This document shows, piece after piece, positions 43,028 to 54,600 of a stretch of DNA of 64,000 bases. Under the pieces are notes generated by a model. That model searched no databases and was not told the origin of the DNA. It saw nothing but the letters and a program-made list of their open reading frames with translations. This stretch comes from Liriodendron chinense. Lineage: Eukaryota; Streptophyta; Magnoliopsida; Magnoliales; Magnoliaceae. The stretch's first letter is position 1. The number at the start of each line of letters is the position of its first letter. Location of the stretch: assembly GCA_003013855.2 (NCBI GenBank), contig ML058433.1, forward strand, positions 10,167,966-10,231,965, read 5' to 3'. A program made the translations under genes and the position numbers.

Positions 43028-43998
43028 CTAAACTTTCACTTCAGTGGTGTTTTTATAATTTTTTTTATCTTTATTGTTGACTTAATATAGTATTTATTTA
43101 TTGTGTTTCAGTCTCTTGTGAGCAATTCATTATTGGATCACAAAAGTAATCATAAATGTACAACTTGGATCTTCTATTTTTTAGAGTAAGTAACTAATTA
43201 ATAAATTGAGTATTTAATTGTTATATTTTTTAAATGTATGATTAATTAAACTTACTGTTATGATTGATCCAAACTCTTACTTGATTTCATAGGTTGGAGA
43301 ATATGGAAGACATGGAAGTTCGAAGAGTAACGAGTGACTTTTAGAATTATGAAATTTGAGATGACACTTGACTAAATTTTTTGTTTGAGAATAGTAATTA
43401 CTTTTATAGGCTATTTGATGTAACTTTGTTAGATGCAATTCTTGTTTATTTCTTTATGACATATAGTACTTTATTTATTAATACTCATATAGTTTGGGTT
43501 AATTTTATCTAGAAGTTCTTTTATTTAAATGACTTGAAGACATAACATAACAAAACAAAATTAAAGGAAGTTGAAGAGTAATGTTAAGAATATAAAAGTA
43601 CAATTTATATATGTACTATGCAGGTTATTAAAGTTTTTACTACGCATTTTTTTGAAAAGAAGTAAGGCCAAGGCTGAAAGAGATGTTCTGCTTTAACACT
43701 TTAACGAAAATATTAAAGACTCGAGGTATGTTCTTGTCTTTCTAGTTTCAATTGTATTTTCTTTCTTATATATGATAATATTGAAAAATTGATATGTTGT
43801 TAATTTTTATAATGCTTGAAATTTGATATGCTTAGATTGTTAAATGAGTAGTTGTCTTATATTTTAGCTTTTATTTTAGAAAAAGTGAAGTTCTTTACGA
43901 TAAATAACTACATATAAAATTAATAAAATAATAGGTAAAAAAATAAAACGTGTATTGAAATATAATATACCAATGTAATAACGAAAATATTAGCATGT
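43028..43998. other. hAT 3' region, non-coding
   Basis: AT-rich, about 970 bp between the transposase stop and the right subterminal repeats. No gene or clear repeat. Confidence 0.5.
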
Positions 43999-44167
43999 AT
44001 CAACCCGACCAACCCGACCGAACCCGCTTGGGTTGGGCTTGGGTTTAAAATTCCCAACCCGAGGTTGGGTTGGGTTGGGTTAGGGTTGAGGCATAGGAAC
44101 CTTGGGTTGGGTTAGGGTTGAGCACCAACCCGACCCAACCCGCCCGACTTTCAGACCTAGCGACAAT

Positions 44168-45563
44168 GGCCCATATAATACGTTTTTTTACCATGCTTCA
44201 ATGACAATGAACAAGTCTCAGTACTACATGTAGGACAAGCTAACTTTCCCTTCGTGCTCCACCCAGACAAATTCCCATATGCAGGGAAGTCATTTATTGT
44301 CCACACGACCGCTGCATGCAATCGAAACGTCTGTTCTGCAAAAGTGTCATACGTCTGGACACCTTGACTCCACAACTCGTTTAACTCATCTACTAATGGT
44401 CTCAAATACACATCAATGTCATTCCCCGGTGACTTGGGTCCAGGAATAAGCAACGACATCATAAAAAATGATTCCTTCATACACAACCAAGGAGCTAAAT
44501 TGTAGGGCATAAGTATCACTGGCCACATACTGTACGAGCTACTCATATTACCAAATGGATTAAAACCATCACTTGCAAGACCTAGCCGAACATTGTGAGA
44601 ATCCTCTGCAAACCAGTCATATTGCTTATCAAATTGTTGCCAGGTTTCATAGTCAGCGGGATGCCTCAATGTATTATCATCATGAACGCGTTTCTCCTTA
44701 TGCCACCTCATATCTTTAGCCGTCTTGCTCGACGTAAACAATCTTTATAATCTAGGTTTCAATGGAAAGTACCTTAACACATTTTGTGAAATTTTCTTAC
44801 GCTTAGGTTCGTCATATTTCCACTTAGACTCGCCACATTGTGGACACTCTTCAACATTTTTATGTTCTTTCCAATACAATACACAATCATTTATACATGC
44901 ATGTATGAGGATGTAACCAAGGCCTAAGTCTTGCATTAAGGATTTTGCCTCGTAATGAGACTTAGGCAATGTCTCACCTTCAGGTAATACTTCTTTCAAC
45001 AAGCCAAGTAACATGTCGAACGATTTGTTACTCCAACGATTTATTATCTTTAAATGAAGTAACCTTGTAAATAAATTCAACTTGGAGAAGTTCCGACACC
45101 CCGGATAGAGTGGACGTTGCGCATCCCTTAACAACCTACTAAACTTTTCTGATTCGGCATCACCCATAGGAGGAATATCCTGACTACTACTTGTCGCTGC
45201 AAAATCAGTATCCGTAATTGTTCCCCTTAACACATCCCCTATGATATCTTGCATATCGTCAACATCTTCATCCTCCTCATTAGGCACAATTGGGTCAGCA
45301 AGGACTTCAGTGGCCTCAACTCTTTGGTGGAAGTCTTCACCATGATAAATCCACCAAGTGTAACCGTGGTCAATCCCAACTATGAACAAATCATCTTCCA
45401 CTTTGTCTAAAGTCTTGTGAACCATGTTCTTGCATTTTTGGCATGGACACCTAATTCTATTACCTGAATCTGCTCGATATCTCGCAAATTCCATCAACTC
45501 CTTAACACCTTGTTTATACTCTAGGCCAAACCGATTCTCAGCTCGCATTCAACTCTTATCCAT
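44168..45563 (-). pseudogene. CACTA tnp2 transposase, N-terminal part
   Basis: The likely original start is the ATG at 45563-45561 (M-D-K-S), followed directly by TGA at 45551-45549 where the family normally has Trp; the next ATG is 45548. The N-terminal transposase-associated domain (RIRCPCQKCKN, then DHGYTWWIYHGE) is followed by the tnp2 region (CPQCGESKWKYDEPKRKKIS). A TAA at 44747-44745 interrupts a KPRL-stop-RLFTSSKTA context where Gln is expected, and the frame continues with SDGFNPFGNMSSSYSMWPVI and FPAYGNLSGWSTKGKLACPT to MGHC, where the hAT element cuts in. The gene continues at 39030. Confidence 0.88.
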
Positions 45564-45589
45564 ATCTACAATGAAAAGATTAAAGTCAG

Positions 45590-48500
45590 GTTTAGTTTAG
45601 AGTTATGGATTTAGGAATAGGTGTAGGTTTAGGTTAGCTGATTTGAGTTTAGATTAGGTTTAGGCATAGGTTGAGATTTTCGGGTTCGGGATCGGGTTTC
45701 GGGTTAGGTTTTCGTGTTTGGGACTAGGTTTAGGTTAGGTGAATGGATTTAGGAATAGGTGTAGGTTTAGTTTAAGTGATTTGAGTTTAGAATTAGGTCT
45801 AGGCATAGGTTGAGATTTTCGGGTTCGGGATCGGGTTTCGGGTTAGGTTTTCGTGTTTGGGTATAAGTTTAGGTTAGGTGAATGGATTTAGGAATAGGTG
45901 TGGGTTTAGTTTAATTTATTTGAGTTTAGGATTAGGTTTAGGCATAGGTTGAGATTTTCAGGTTCGGTATTGGGTTTCGGGTTAGGTTTTCGTGTTTGGG
46001 TCTAAGTTTAGGTTAGGTGAATGGATTTAGGAATAGGTGTAGGTTTAGTTTAAGTGATTTGAGTTTAGGATTAGGTTTAGGCATAGGTTGAGATTTTCGG
46101 GTTCGGGATCACGTTTCGGGTTAGGTTTTCATGTTCGGGTCTAAGTTTAGGTTAGGTGAATGGATTTAGGAATAGGTGTAGGTTTAGTTTAGGTGATTTG
46201 AGTTTAGGAATAGGTTTAGGCATAGGTTGAGATTTTCGGGTTCGGGATCGGGTTTAAGGTCACATTTTCGTATTTGGGTCTAAGTTTAAGTTAGGTGAAT
46301 GGATTTAGGAATAGGTGTAGGTTTAGTTTAAGTGATTTGAGTTTAGGATTATGCTTAGGCATAGGTTGAGATTTTTGGGTTCGGGATTGGATTTCGAGTT
46401 AGGTTTTCATGTTTGGTTCTAGGTTTAGGTTAGGTGAATAGATTTAGGAATAGGTGTAGGTTTACTTTAAGTGATTTAAGTTTAGGATTAAGTTTAGGCA
46501 TAGGTTGAGATTTTCGGGTTCGGGATCGGGTTTCGGGTTAGGTTTTCGTGTTTGGGTTAAAGTTTAGGTTAGGTGAATGGATTTAGGAATAGGTGTAGGT
46601 TTAGTTTAGGTGATTTGAGTTTAGGATTAGGTTCAGGCATAGGTTTAGATTTTCGGGTTCGGGATCGGGTTTAGGGTTGCATTTTCGTATTTGGGTCTAA
46701 GTTTAGGTTAGGTGAATGGATTTAGGAATAGGTGTATGTTTAGTTTAAGTGATTTGAGTTTAGGATTAGGTTTAGGCATAGGTTGAGATTTTCGGGTTCG
46801 GGATCGGGTTTCGGGTTAGGTTTTCGTGTTTGGATCTAAGTTTAGGTTAGGTGAATGGATTTAGGAATAGGTGTGGGTTTAGTTTAAGTTATTTGAGTTT
46901 AGGATTGGGTTTAGGCATAGGTTGAGATTTTCGAGTTCGGGATCGAGTTTCTGGTTAGGTTTTCGTGTTTGGGTCTAGGTTTAGGTTAGGTGAATGGATT
47001 TAGGAATAGGTGTAGGTTTAGTTTAGATGATTTGAGTTTAGGATTAGGTTTAGGCATCGGTTGAGATTTTCGGGTTCGGGATCGTGTTTAGGCTCGCATT
47101 TTTGTGTTTGGGTCTAACTTTAGGTTAGGTGAATGGATTTATGAATAGGTGTAGGTTTAGTTTAAGTGATTTGAGTTCAAGATTAGGTTTAGGCATAGGT
47201 TGAGATTTTCGAGTTCTGGATTGGATTTCAGGTTAGGTTTTCATGTTTGGGTGTAAGTTTAGGTTAGGTGAATGGATTTAGGAATAGGTATAGGTTTAAT
47301 TTAGATGATTTGAGTTTAGGATTAGGTTTAGGCATAGGTTGAGATTTTCGAGTTCGGGATCGGGTTTAGGGTCGCATTTTCGTGTTTGGGTCTAAGTTTA
47401 GGTTTGGTGAATGGATTTATGAATATGTGAAGGTTTAGTTTAAGTGATTTGAGTTTAGGATTAGGTTTAGGCGAAGGTTGAGATTTTCTGGTTCGGGATC
47501 GCGTTTCGGGTTAGGTTTTCATGTTTGGGTCTAAGTTTAGGTTAGGTGAATGGATTTAGGAATAGGTGTAGGTTTAGCTTAGGTGATTTGAGTTTAGGAT
47601 TTGGTTTAGGCATAGGTTGAGATTTTCGCGTTTAGGATCGGGTTTAGGGTCGCATTTTCATGTTTGGGTGTAAGTTTAGGTTAGGTGAATGGATTTAGGA
47701 ATAGGTGCAGGTTTAGTTTAAGTGATTTGAGTTTAGGCTTATGTTTGGGCATAGGTTGAGATTTTTGGGCTCGGGATTGGATTTCGGGTTAGGTTTTCAT
47801 GTTTGGGTCTAGGTTTAGATTAGGTGAATAGATTTAGGAATAGGTGTATGTTTAGTTTGAGTGATTTGAGTTTAGGATTAGGTTTAGGCATAGGTTGATA
47901 TTTTCGAGTTCGGGATTGAATTTCGGGTTAGGTTTTCGTGTTTGGATCTAGGTTTAGGTTAGGAGAATGGATTTAGGAATAGGTGCAGGTTTAGTTTAAG
48001 TGATTTGAGTTTAGGATTAGGTTTAGGCATAGGTTGAGATTTTCGGGTTCGGCATCTCGTTTCGGGTTAGGTTTTCGTGTTTGGGTCTAAGTTTAGGTTA
48101 GGTGAATGGATTTAGGAATAGGTGTAGGTTTAGTTTAAGTGATTTGAGTTTAGGATTAGGTTTAGGCATAGGTTGAGATTTTCGGGTTCGGGATCCGGTT
48201 TAGGTTAGGTTTTCGTGTTTGGGTCTATGTTTAGGTTAGGTGAATGGATTTAGGAATGGGTGTAGGTTTAGTTTAGATGATTTAAGGTTAGGATTAGGTT
48301 TAGGCATAGGTTGAGATTTTCGGGTTCAGGATCGTGTTTAGGGTCGCATTTTCATGTTTGGGTCTAAGTTTAGGTTAGGTGAATGGATTTAGGAATAGGT
48401 GTTGGTTTAATTTAAGTGATTTGAGTTTAGGATTAGGTTTAGGCATAGGTTGAGATTTTCGGGTTCGGGATCCGGTCTAGTGTTAGGTTTTCGTGTTTGG

Positions 48501-49729
48501 GTCTAAGTTTAGGTTAGGTGAATGTATTTAGGAATATGTGTAGGTTTAGTTCAGGTGATTTGAGTTTAGGATTAGGTTTACACATAGGTTGAGATTTTTG
48601 GGTTCGGCATCGGGTTTAGGGTCACATTTTCGTGTTTGTGTCTAAGTTTAGGTTAGGTGAATGGATTTCGGAATCGGTGTAGGTTTAGTTTAAGTGTTTT
48701 GAGTTTAGGATTAGGTTTAGGCATAGGTTGAGATTTTCGGGTTCGGGATCGGGCTTTGGGTCGCATTTTCGTATTTGGGTCTAAGTTTAGGTTTGGTGAA
48801 TGGATTTAGGAATTGGTGTATGTTTAGTTTAAGTGATTTGAGTTAGGATTAGGTCTAGGCATAGTTTGAGATTTTCGAGTTCAGGATTGGATTTCGGGTT
48901 AGGTTTTCGTGTTTGGGTCTAGGTTTAGGTTAGGTGAATTGATTTAGGAATTGGTGTAGGTTTAGTTTATGTGAGTTGAGTTTAAGATTAGGTTTAGGCA
49001 TAGGTTGAGATTTTCGGGTTTGGGATCGGGTTTCGGGTTAGGTTTTCGAGTTTGGGTCTAAGTTTTGGTTAGGTGAATGGATTTCGGAATAGTTGTGGGT
49101 TTAGTTTAAGTTATTTGAGTTTAGGATTAGGTTTAGGCATATGTTGAGATTTTCGAGTTCGGGATCGGGTTTCTGGATAGGTTTTCGTGTTTGGGTCTAG
49201 GTTTAGGTAATGTGAATGGATTTAGGAATAGGTGTAGGTTTGGGTTAGATGATTTGAGTTTAGGATTAGGTTTAGGCATCGGTTGAGATTTTCGTGTTCT
49301 GGATTGGATTTCGTGTTAGGTTATCATGTTTGGGTCTAAGTTTAGTTTAGGTGAATGGATTTAGGAATAGGTGTAGGTTTAATTTAGATGATTTGAGTTT
49401 AGGATTAGGTTTAGGCATAGGTTGAGATTTTCGAGTTCGGGATCGGGTTTAGGGTCGCATTTTCGTGTTTGGGTGTAAGTTTAGGTTAGGTGAATGGATT
49501 TAGGAATATGTGAAGGTTTAGTTTAAGTGATTTGAGTTTAGTATTAGGTTTAAGCATAGGTTTAGATTTTCAAGTTCGGGATCGGGTTTAGGGTCGCATT
49601 TTCGTGTTTGGGTCTAAGTTTAGGTTAGGTGAATGGATTTAGGAATATGTGAAGGTTTAGTTTAAGTGATTTGAGTTTAGGATTAGGTTTAGGCGTAGGT
49701 TGAGATTTTCGGGTTCGGGATCGCGTTTC
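45590..49729. repeat. Tandem array of 139-bp units, first block
   Basis: About 30 head-to-tail units. GAATGGATTT landmarks at 45741, 45880 and 46019 give a 139-bp period. Landmarks in order: TTTAGGTTAGGTGAATGGAT, TTAGGAATAGGTGTAGG, GATTTGAGTTTAGGATTAGG, GGCATAGGTTGAGATTTTCG, then GGGTTCGGGATCGGG. Units differ from each other by a few to several percent. Two subtypes are visible after GATCGGGTTT: one with CGGGTTAGGTTTTCGTG, one with AGGGTCGCATTTTCGTG. The plus strand is very G/T-rich with little C. No reading frame. The array begins about 27 bp upstream of the inferred tnp2 start codon. Confidence 0.97.
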
Positions 49730-51691
49730 TGTTGAACCTCCAATTTATACATGATATGGACCATTACATCACATTATATGCATGGTTTGCATGTTTAAAA
49801 GACCCATCTAATGCAGGTTTTGTGATTGTAGGAATGAGAGCAGGCTTCATCTAATTGGAGACCAAGAAGAGACATTTAGGAGCCTTGGATGAAGACCCAA
49901 GGTGGGCCAAAGAAAGAAGAAAGCAAAGAGAGAGGAAGGAGAGAAGAAAAGAAAGAAGAGACAATGCAAAAACTGGGTCCGACCGGTCTAGACCGGTCGG
50001 CCAAGAAGGCCCGACCGGTCAAGACTGGTCAAGACTGGTCTAGACCGGTCGGCTACACTCCCTGGACACCTGCCAGACAGGTCTAGACCGGTCAAGACCG
50101 GTCGGCCAGCCCTGTCCGACCGGTCAAGACCGATCGGCCATGCAATTTTACACTTCCAGATTTCAGGCAGCAAGCTATTCCCGTTTTTAGATTTTTGGAA
50201 TATTTTTCTAAAGCCATCTTGATGATATTTGGAAATCCAACACATCCATGTCGAAGAGGAGCTCGACGCCGAACTAACCCAAGTGGTTTCATGTCGATCG
50301 GAGCTACGGATTGATCGTGGTGGCCAAAACAATACGAACTGTCGAGAAAGTTCCAGATTTCGCTGTTCCACTTTGGGCCGGTCCAGGTGACCCATCATTG
50401 ATGATATGAAGAATCTACTTTGACCATCTTTTAGAACACATCCATATATGAATAACCACAAAAGTTTCAGATCAAAAGGATGTGTGGTTTTATCGTACCG
50501 GTTGAAGAAAGATGGACCATCCAGAAAGATCCAATTGCGCAGAGTTTATAAAAGTCATAAGTGTTCTAATTTTTGGACCACATTCTGGGATTGTTTTGGA
50601 CAATCTAATCCGTCTATCATGTAGAGGAGGAAGTTTTCTACCAATGTTCAAAATTTGGGATCAATCCGACATCTGTACACTCCGGAGCGTTGAAAGCAAG
50701 ATGACTAGTTTTGAAGGTACCCGAAGTGCGCGATTTTGAGAGGCGGTCGGTGATCTGATTGGTGGGCCCATTCAGAGGATAATCTTGGAAATCTAATTCA
50801 TCTATGAGGAATATCACATTACAAGGAAGCAACAAATCAAATTTGAAGGCAATCCGACCATTGGTTAAGCCGTACCAAGCGAAACAAATTCTGCTATGTT
50901 GCTGTACTATTGCTGCACTATAAAAGGAGGTGCTCTCTTCTATTCCAAATCAACCAAGGACGTGGGGAGCAAGGAGTTCAAGTCCCAGGAGGCTACCTAG
51001 CCTCCTCCAGCTAGTTTTTCTTCCTTTTCTTAGTTCTAGTTCTAGTTTTAATATGCTTTTCCTTAGCTAACCTCTTAGCTAGAGCTAGAGGTGAAATTTG
51101 TAGTTGGTTTCAATGCTTTAATTCTTTTATTTCAAGTACCCTTTCTTAATTTTGGATTTTGAAGTTCTAGTTTGAATAAAGTTTGGTTTTTTAGAAGTTT
51201 TGTGAGAGTTTGTGTGCTCTGGACATGAGTTCCTTACAATTCTCTGAGATTACTATGATTGGGTTGTTTGAATTTGAATTGTAGTAACCCTTGAGCATGC
51301 CATAGTCCATAGGCATGGCTATTACTCCGAAGGCTACAAGTTCAAATTCTATGTGCTCCATTAGAACTAGAAATCTAATTTCAAGATTTAAGTGGGATTA
51401 TTTATGCTTGAATGTTATATCTTCCAATTAGATGAGAGATACGACTTTGATTCTAGTTGTGTTGTACTTGGATGAATGGATTGGCATTAGACTACTACAA
51501 GTGGATCCTTGATGCTCTAGTTCTTCTTATTTTCAGATTTTCCTATTTCATGTGAAAAACTACTTTCTTAAACTTCTTAGATTCTAGTTATTAGAGTACT
51601 TGGAATTGTTTACCCCTTTCCCTGTGGATCGACCTCGGTCTTACCGAGATTTATTACTACATCGCAGCCTTACACGTGAGGCGAGCGAACA
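49730..51691 (+). mobile_element. Solo LTR inserted in the tandem array
   Basis: 1962 bp, TGTTGAACCTCC to GGCGAGCGAACA, with a perfect GTTTC target duplication (49725-49729 and 51692-51696). The array reads through in register across it. It is the same family as the LTRs at 23109 and 28183: TATAAAAG box at 50919-50926, ACCGGT palindromes at 49980-50140 and the GTGGATCGACCTCGGTCTTA end segment. There is no internal region, so it was probably left by recombination between two LTRs. Confidence 0.93.
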
Positions 51692-54600
51692 GTTTCGGGT
51701 TAGGTTTTCATGTTTGGGTCTAAGTTTAAGTTAGGTGAATGGATTTAGGAATAGGTGTAGGTTTCGTATAGGTGATTTGAGATTAGGATTAGGTTTAGGC
51801 ATAGGTGGAGATTTTCGGGTTTAGGATCGGGTTTAGGGTCACATTTTCATGTTTGGGTCTAAGTTTAGGATAGGTGAATGGATTTAGGAATAGGTGTAGG
51901 TTTAGTTTAAGTGAATTGAGTTTAGGATTATGTTTAGCCATAGGTTGAGATTTTTGGGTTCAGGATTGGATTTCGAGCTAGGTTTTCAAGTTTAGGTCTA
52001 GGTTTAGGTTAGGTGAATGGATTTAGGAATAGGTGTAGGTTTACTTTAAGTGATTTAAGTTTAGGATTAGGTTTAGGCATAGGTTGAGATTTTTGGGTTC
52101 GGGATCGGGTTTCGGGTTAGGTTTTCCTGTTTGGGTTAAAGTTTAGGTTAGGTGAATGGATTTAGGAATAGGTGTAGGTTTAGTTTAGGTGATTTAAGTT
52201 TAGGATTAGGTTTAGGAATATGTTGAGATTTTCGGGTTCAGGATCGGGTTTAGGGTTGCATTTCCGTATTTGGGTCTAAGTTTAGGTTAGGTGAATGGAT
52301 TTAGGAATAGGTGTATGTTCAGTTTAAGTGATTTGAGTTTAGGATTAAGTTTAGGCATAGGTTGAGATTTTCAGGTTCGGGATCGGGTTTTGGGTTAGGT
52401 TTTCGTGTTTGGGTACAAGTTTAGGTTAGGTGAATGGATTTAGGAATAGGTGTGGGTTTAGTTTAAGTTATTTGAGTTTAGGATTAGGTTTAGGCATAGG
52501 TTGAGATTTTCGAGTTCGGCATTGGGTTTTTGGTTAGGTTTTCGTGTTTGGGTCTAGGTTTAGGTTAGGTGAATGGATTTAGGAATAGGTGTAGGCTTAG
52601 TTTAGATGATTTGAGTTGAGGATTAGGTTTAGGCATCGGTTGAGATTTTCGGGTTCGGGATCGGGTTTAGGGTCGCATTTTCGTATTTGGGTCTAACTTT
52701 AGGTTAGGTGAATGGATTTATGAATAGGCGTAGGTTTAGTTTAAGTGATTTGAGTTTAAGATTAGGTTTAGGCATAGGTTGAGATTTTCGGGTTCTGGAT
52801 TGGATTTCGGGTTAGGTTTTCTTGTTTGGCTCTATGTTTAGGTTAGGTGAAGGGATTTAGGAATAGGTGTAGGTTTAATTTAGATGATTCGAGTTTAGGA
52901 TTAGGTTTAGGCATAGGTTGAGATTTTCGAGTTCGGGATCGGGTTTAGGGTCGCATTTTCGTGTTTGGGTCTAAGTTTAGGTTAGGTGAATGGATTTAGG
53001 AATAGGTGTTGGTTTAGTTTAGATGATTTGAGTATAAGATTAGGTTTAGGCATAGGTTGAGATTTTCTAGTTCGGGATCGGGTTTAGGGTCGCATTTTCG
53101 TGTTTGGGTCTAAGTTTAGGTTAGGTGAATGGATTTAGGAATATGTGCAGGATTAGTTTAAGTGATTTTAGTTTAGGATTAGGTTTAGGCATAGGTTGAG
53201 ATTTTCGGGTTCAGAATGGGGTTTAGGGTTCAAGTTTGGGTCGCGTTTCGGGTTAGGTTTTCGTGTTTGGGACTAAGTTTAGGTTAGGTGAATGGATTTA
53301 GGAATAGGTGTAGGTTTAGTTTAGGTGATTTGAGTTTAGGATTTGGTTTAGGCATAAGTTGAGATTTTCGGGTTCGGGATCGGGTTTAGGGTCGCATTTT
53401 CGTGTTTGGGTCTATGTTTAGGTTAGGTGAATTGATTTGTGAATAGGTGTAGGTTTAGTTAACGTGTTTGAGTTTAGGATTAGGTTTCGGCATAGGTTGG
53501 GATTTTCGGGTTCGAGATTGGATTTTGAATTAGGTTTTCGTGTTTGGGTCTAGGTTTAGGTTAGGTGCATGGATTTAGGAATAGTTGTCGGTTTAGTTTA
53601 AGTGATTTGAGTTTAGGATTAGGTTTAGGCATAAGTTGAGATTTTCGGGTTCGGGATCGGGTTTCAGGTTAGGTTTTCGTGTTTGGGTCTAGGTTTAGGT
53701 TAGGTGATTGGAGTTAGGAATAGGTGTAGGTTTAGTTTAGATGATTTAAGTTTAGGATTAGGTTTAGGCATAGGTTGAGATTTTCGGGTTCAGAATGGGG
53801 TTTAGGGTCGCATTTTCAAGTTTGGGTCTAAGTTTAGGTTAGGTGAATGGATTTAGGAATAGGTGTAGGTTTAATTTAAGTGATTTGAGTTTAGGATTAG
53901 GTTTAGGCATAGGTTGAGATTTTCGGGATCGGGTTTCGTGTTAGGTTTTCGTGTTTGGGTCTCAGTGATTTGAGTTTAGGATTAGGTTTAGGCATAGGTT
54001 GAGATTTAAGGTTCGGGATCGCGTTTCGGGTTAGGTTTTCGCGTTTGGGTCGAAGTTTAGGTTAGGTGAATAGATTTAGGAATAGGTGTAGGTTTAGTTT
54101 AGGTGATTTGAAATTAAGATTAGGTTTAGGCATAGGTTGAGATTTTCGGGTTCGGGATCCGGTTTAGGGTCGCATTTCGTATTTGGGTCTAAGTTTAGGT
54201 TAGGTGAATGGATTTAGGAATAGGTGTATGTTTAGTTTAGGTGAATGGATTTAGAAATATGTGAAGGTTTAGTTTAAGTTATTTGAGTTTAGGATTAGGT
54301 TTAGGCATAGGTTGAGATTTTCGGGTTCGGGATCGCGTTTCGGGTTAGGTTTTCGTGTTTGGGTCTAAGTTTTGGTTAGGTGAATGGATTTAGGATTAGG
54401 TGTAGGTTTAGTTTAGGTGACTTGAGATTAGGATTAGGTTTAGGCATAGGTTGAGATTTTCAGGTTCGGGATGGGGTTTAGGGTCGCATTTTCATCTTTG
54501 GGTCTAAGTTTAGGTTAGGTGAATGGATTTAGGAATAGGTGTATGTTCAGTTTAAGTGATTTGAGTTTAGGATTAAGTTTAGGCATAGGTTGAGATTTTC

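Larger units (their letters stand above)
39039..44159 (+). mobile_element. hAT transposon inserted in CACTA tnp2
   Basis: 5121 bp with terminal inverted repeats TAGGGCTGAAAGTCAGGCGG at the left and CCGACTTTCAGACCTA at the right, followed inward on both sides by AACCCGACC-type subterminal repeats (39058-39225 and 43999-44145). Eight-base target duplication present. It carries a broken hAT transposase (41009-43027) and at least one MITE (39775-40221). It splits tnp2 between the MGHCR and FLPRDH segments, which are adjacent in intact tnp2 proteins. Confidence 0.93.
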
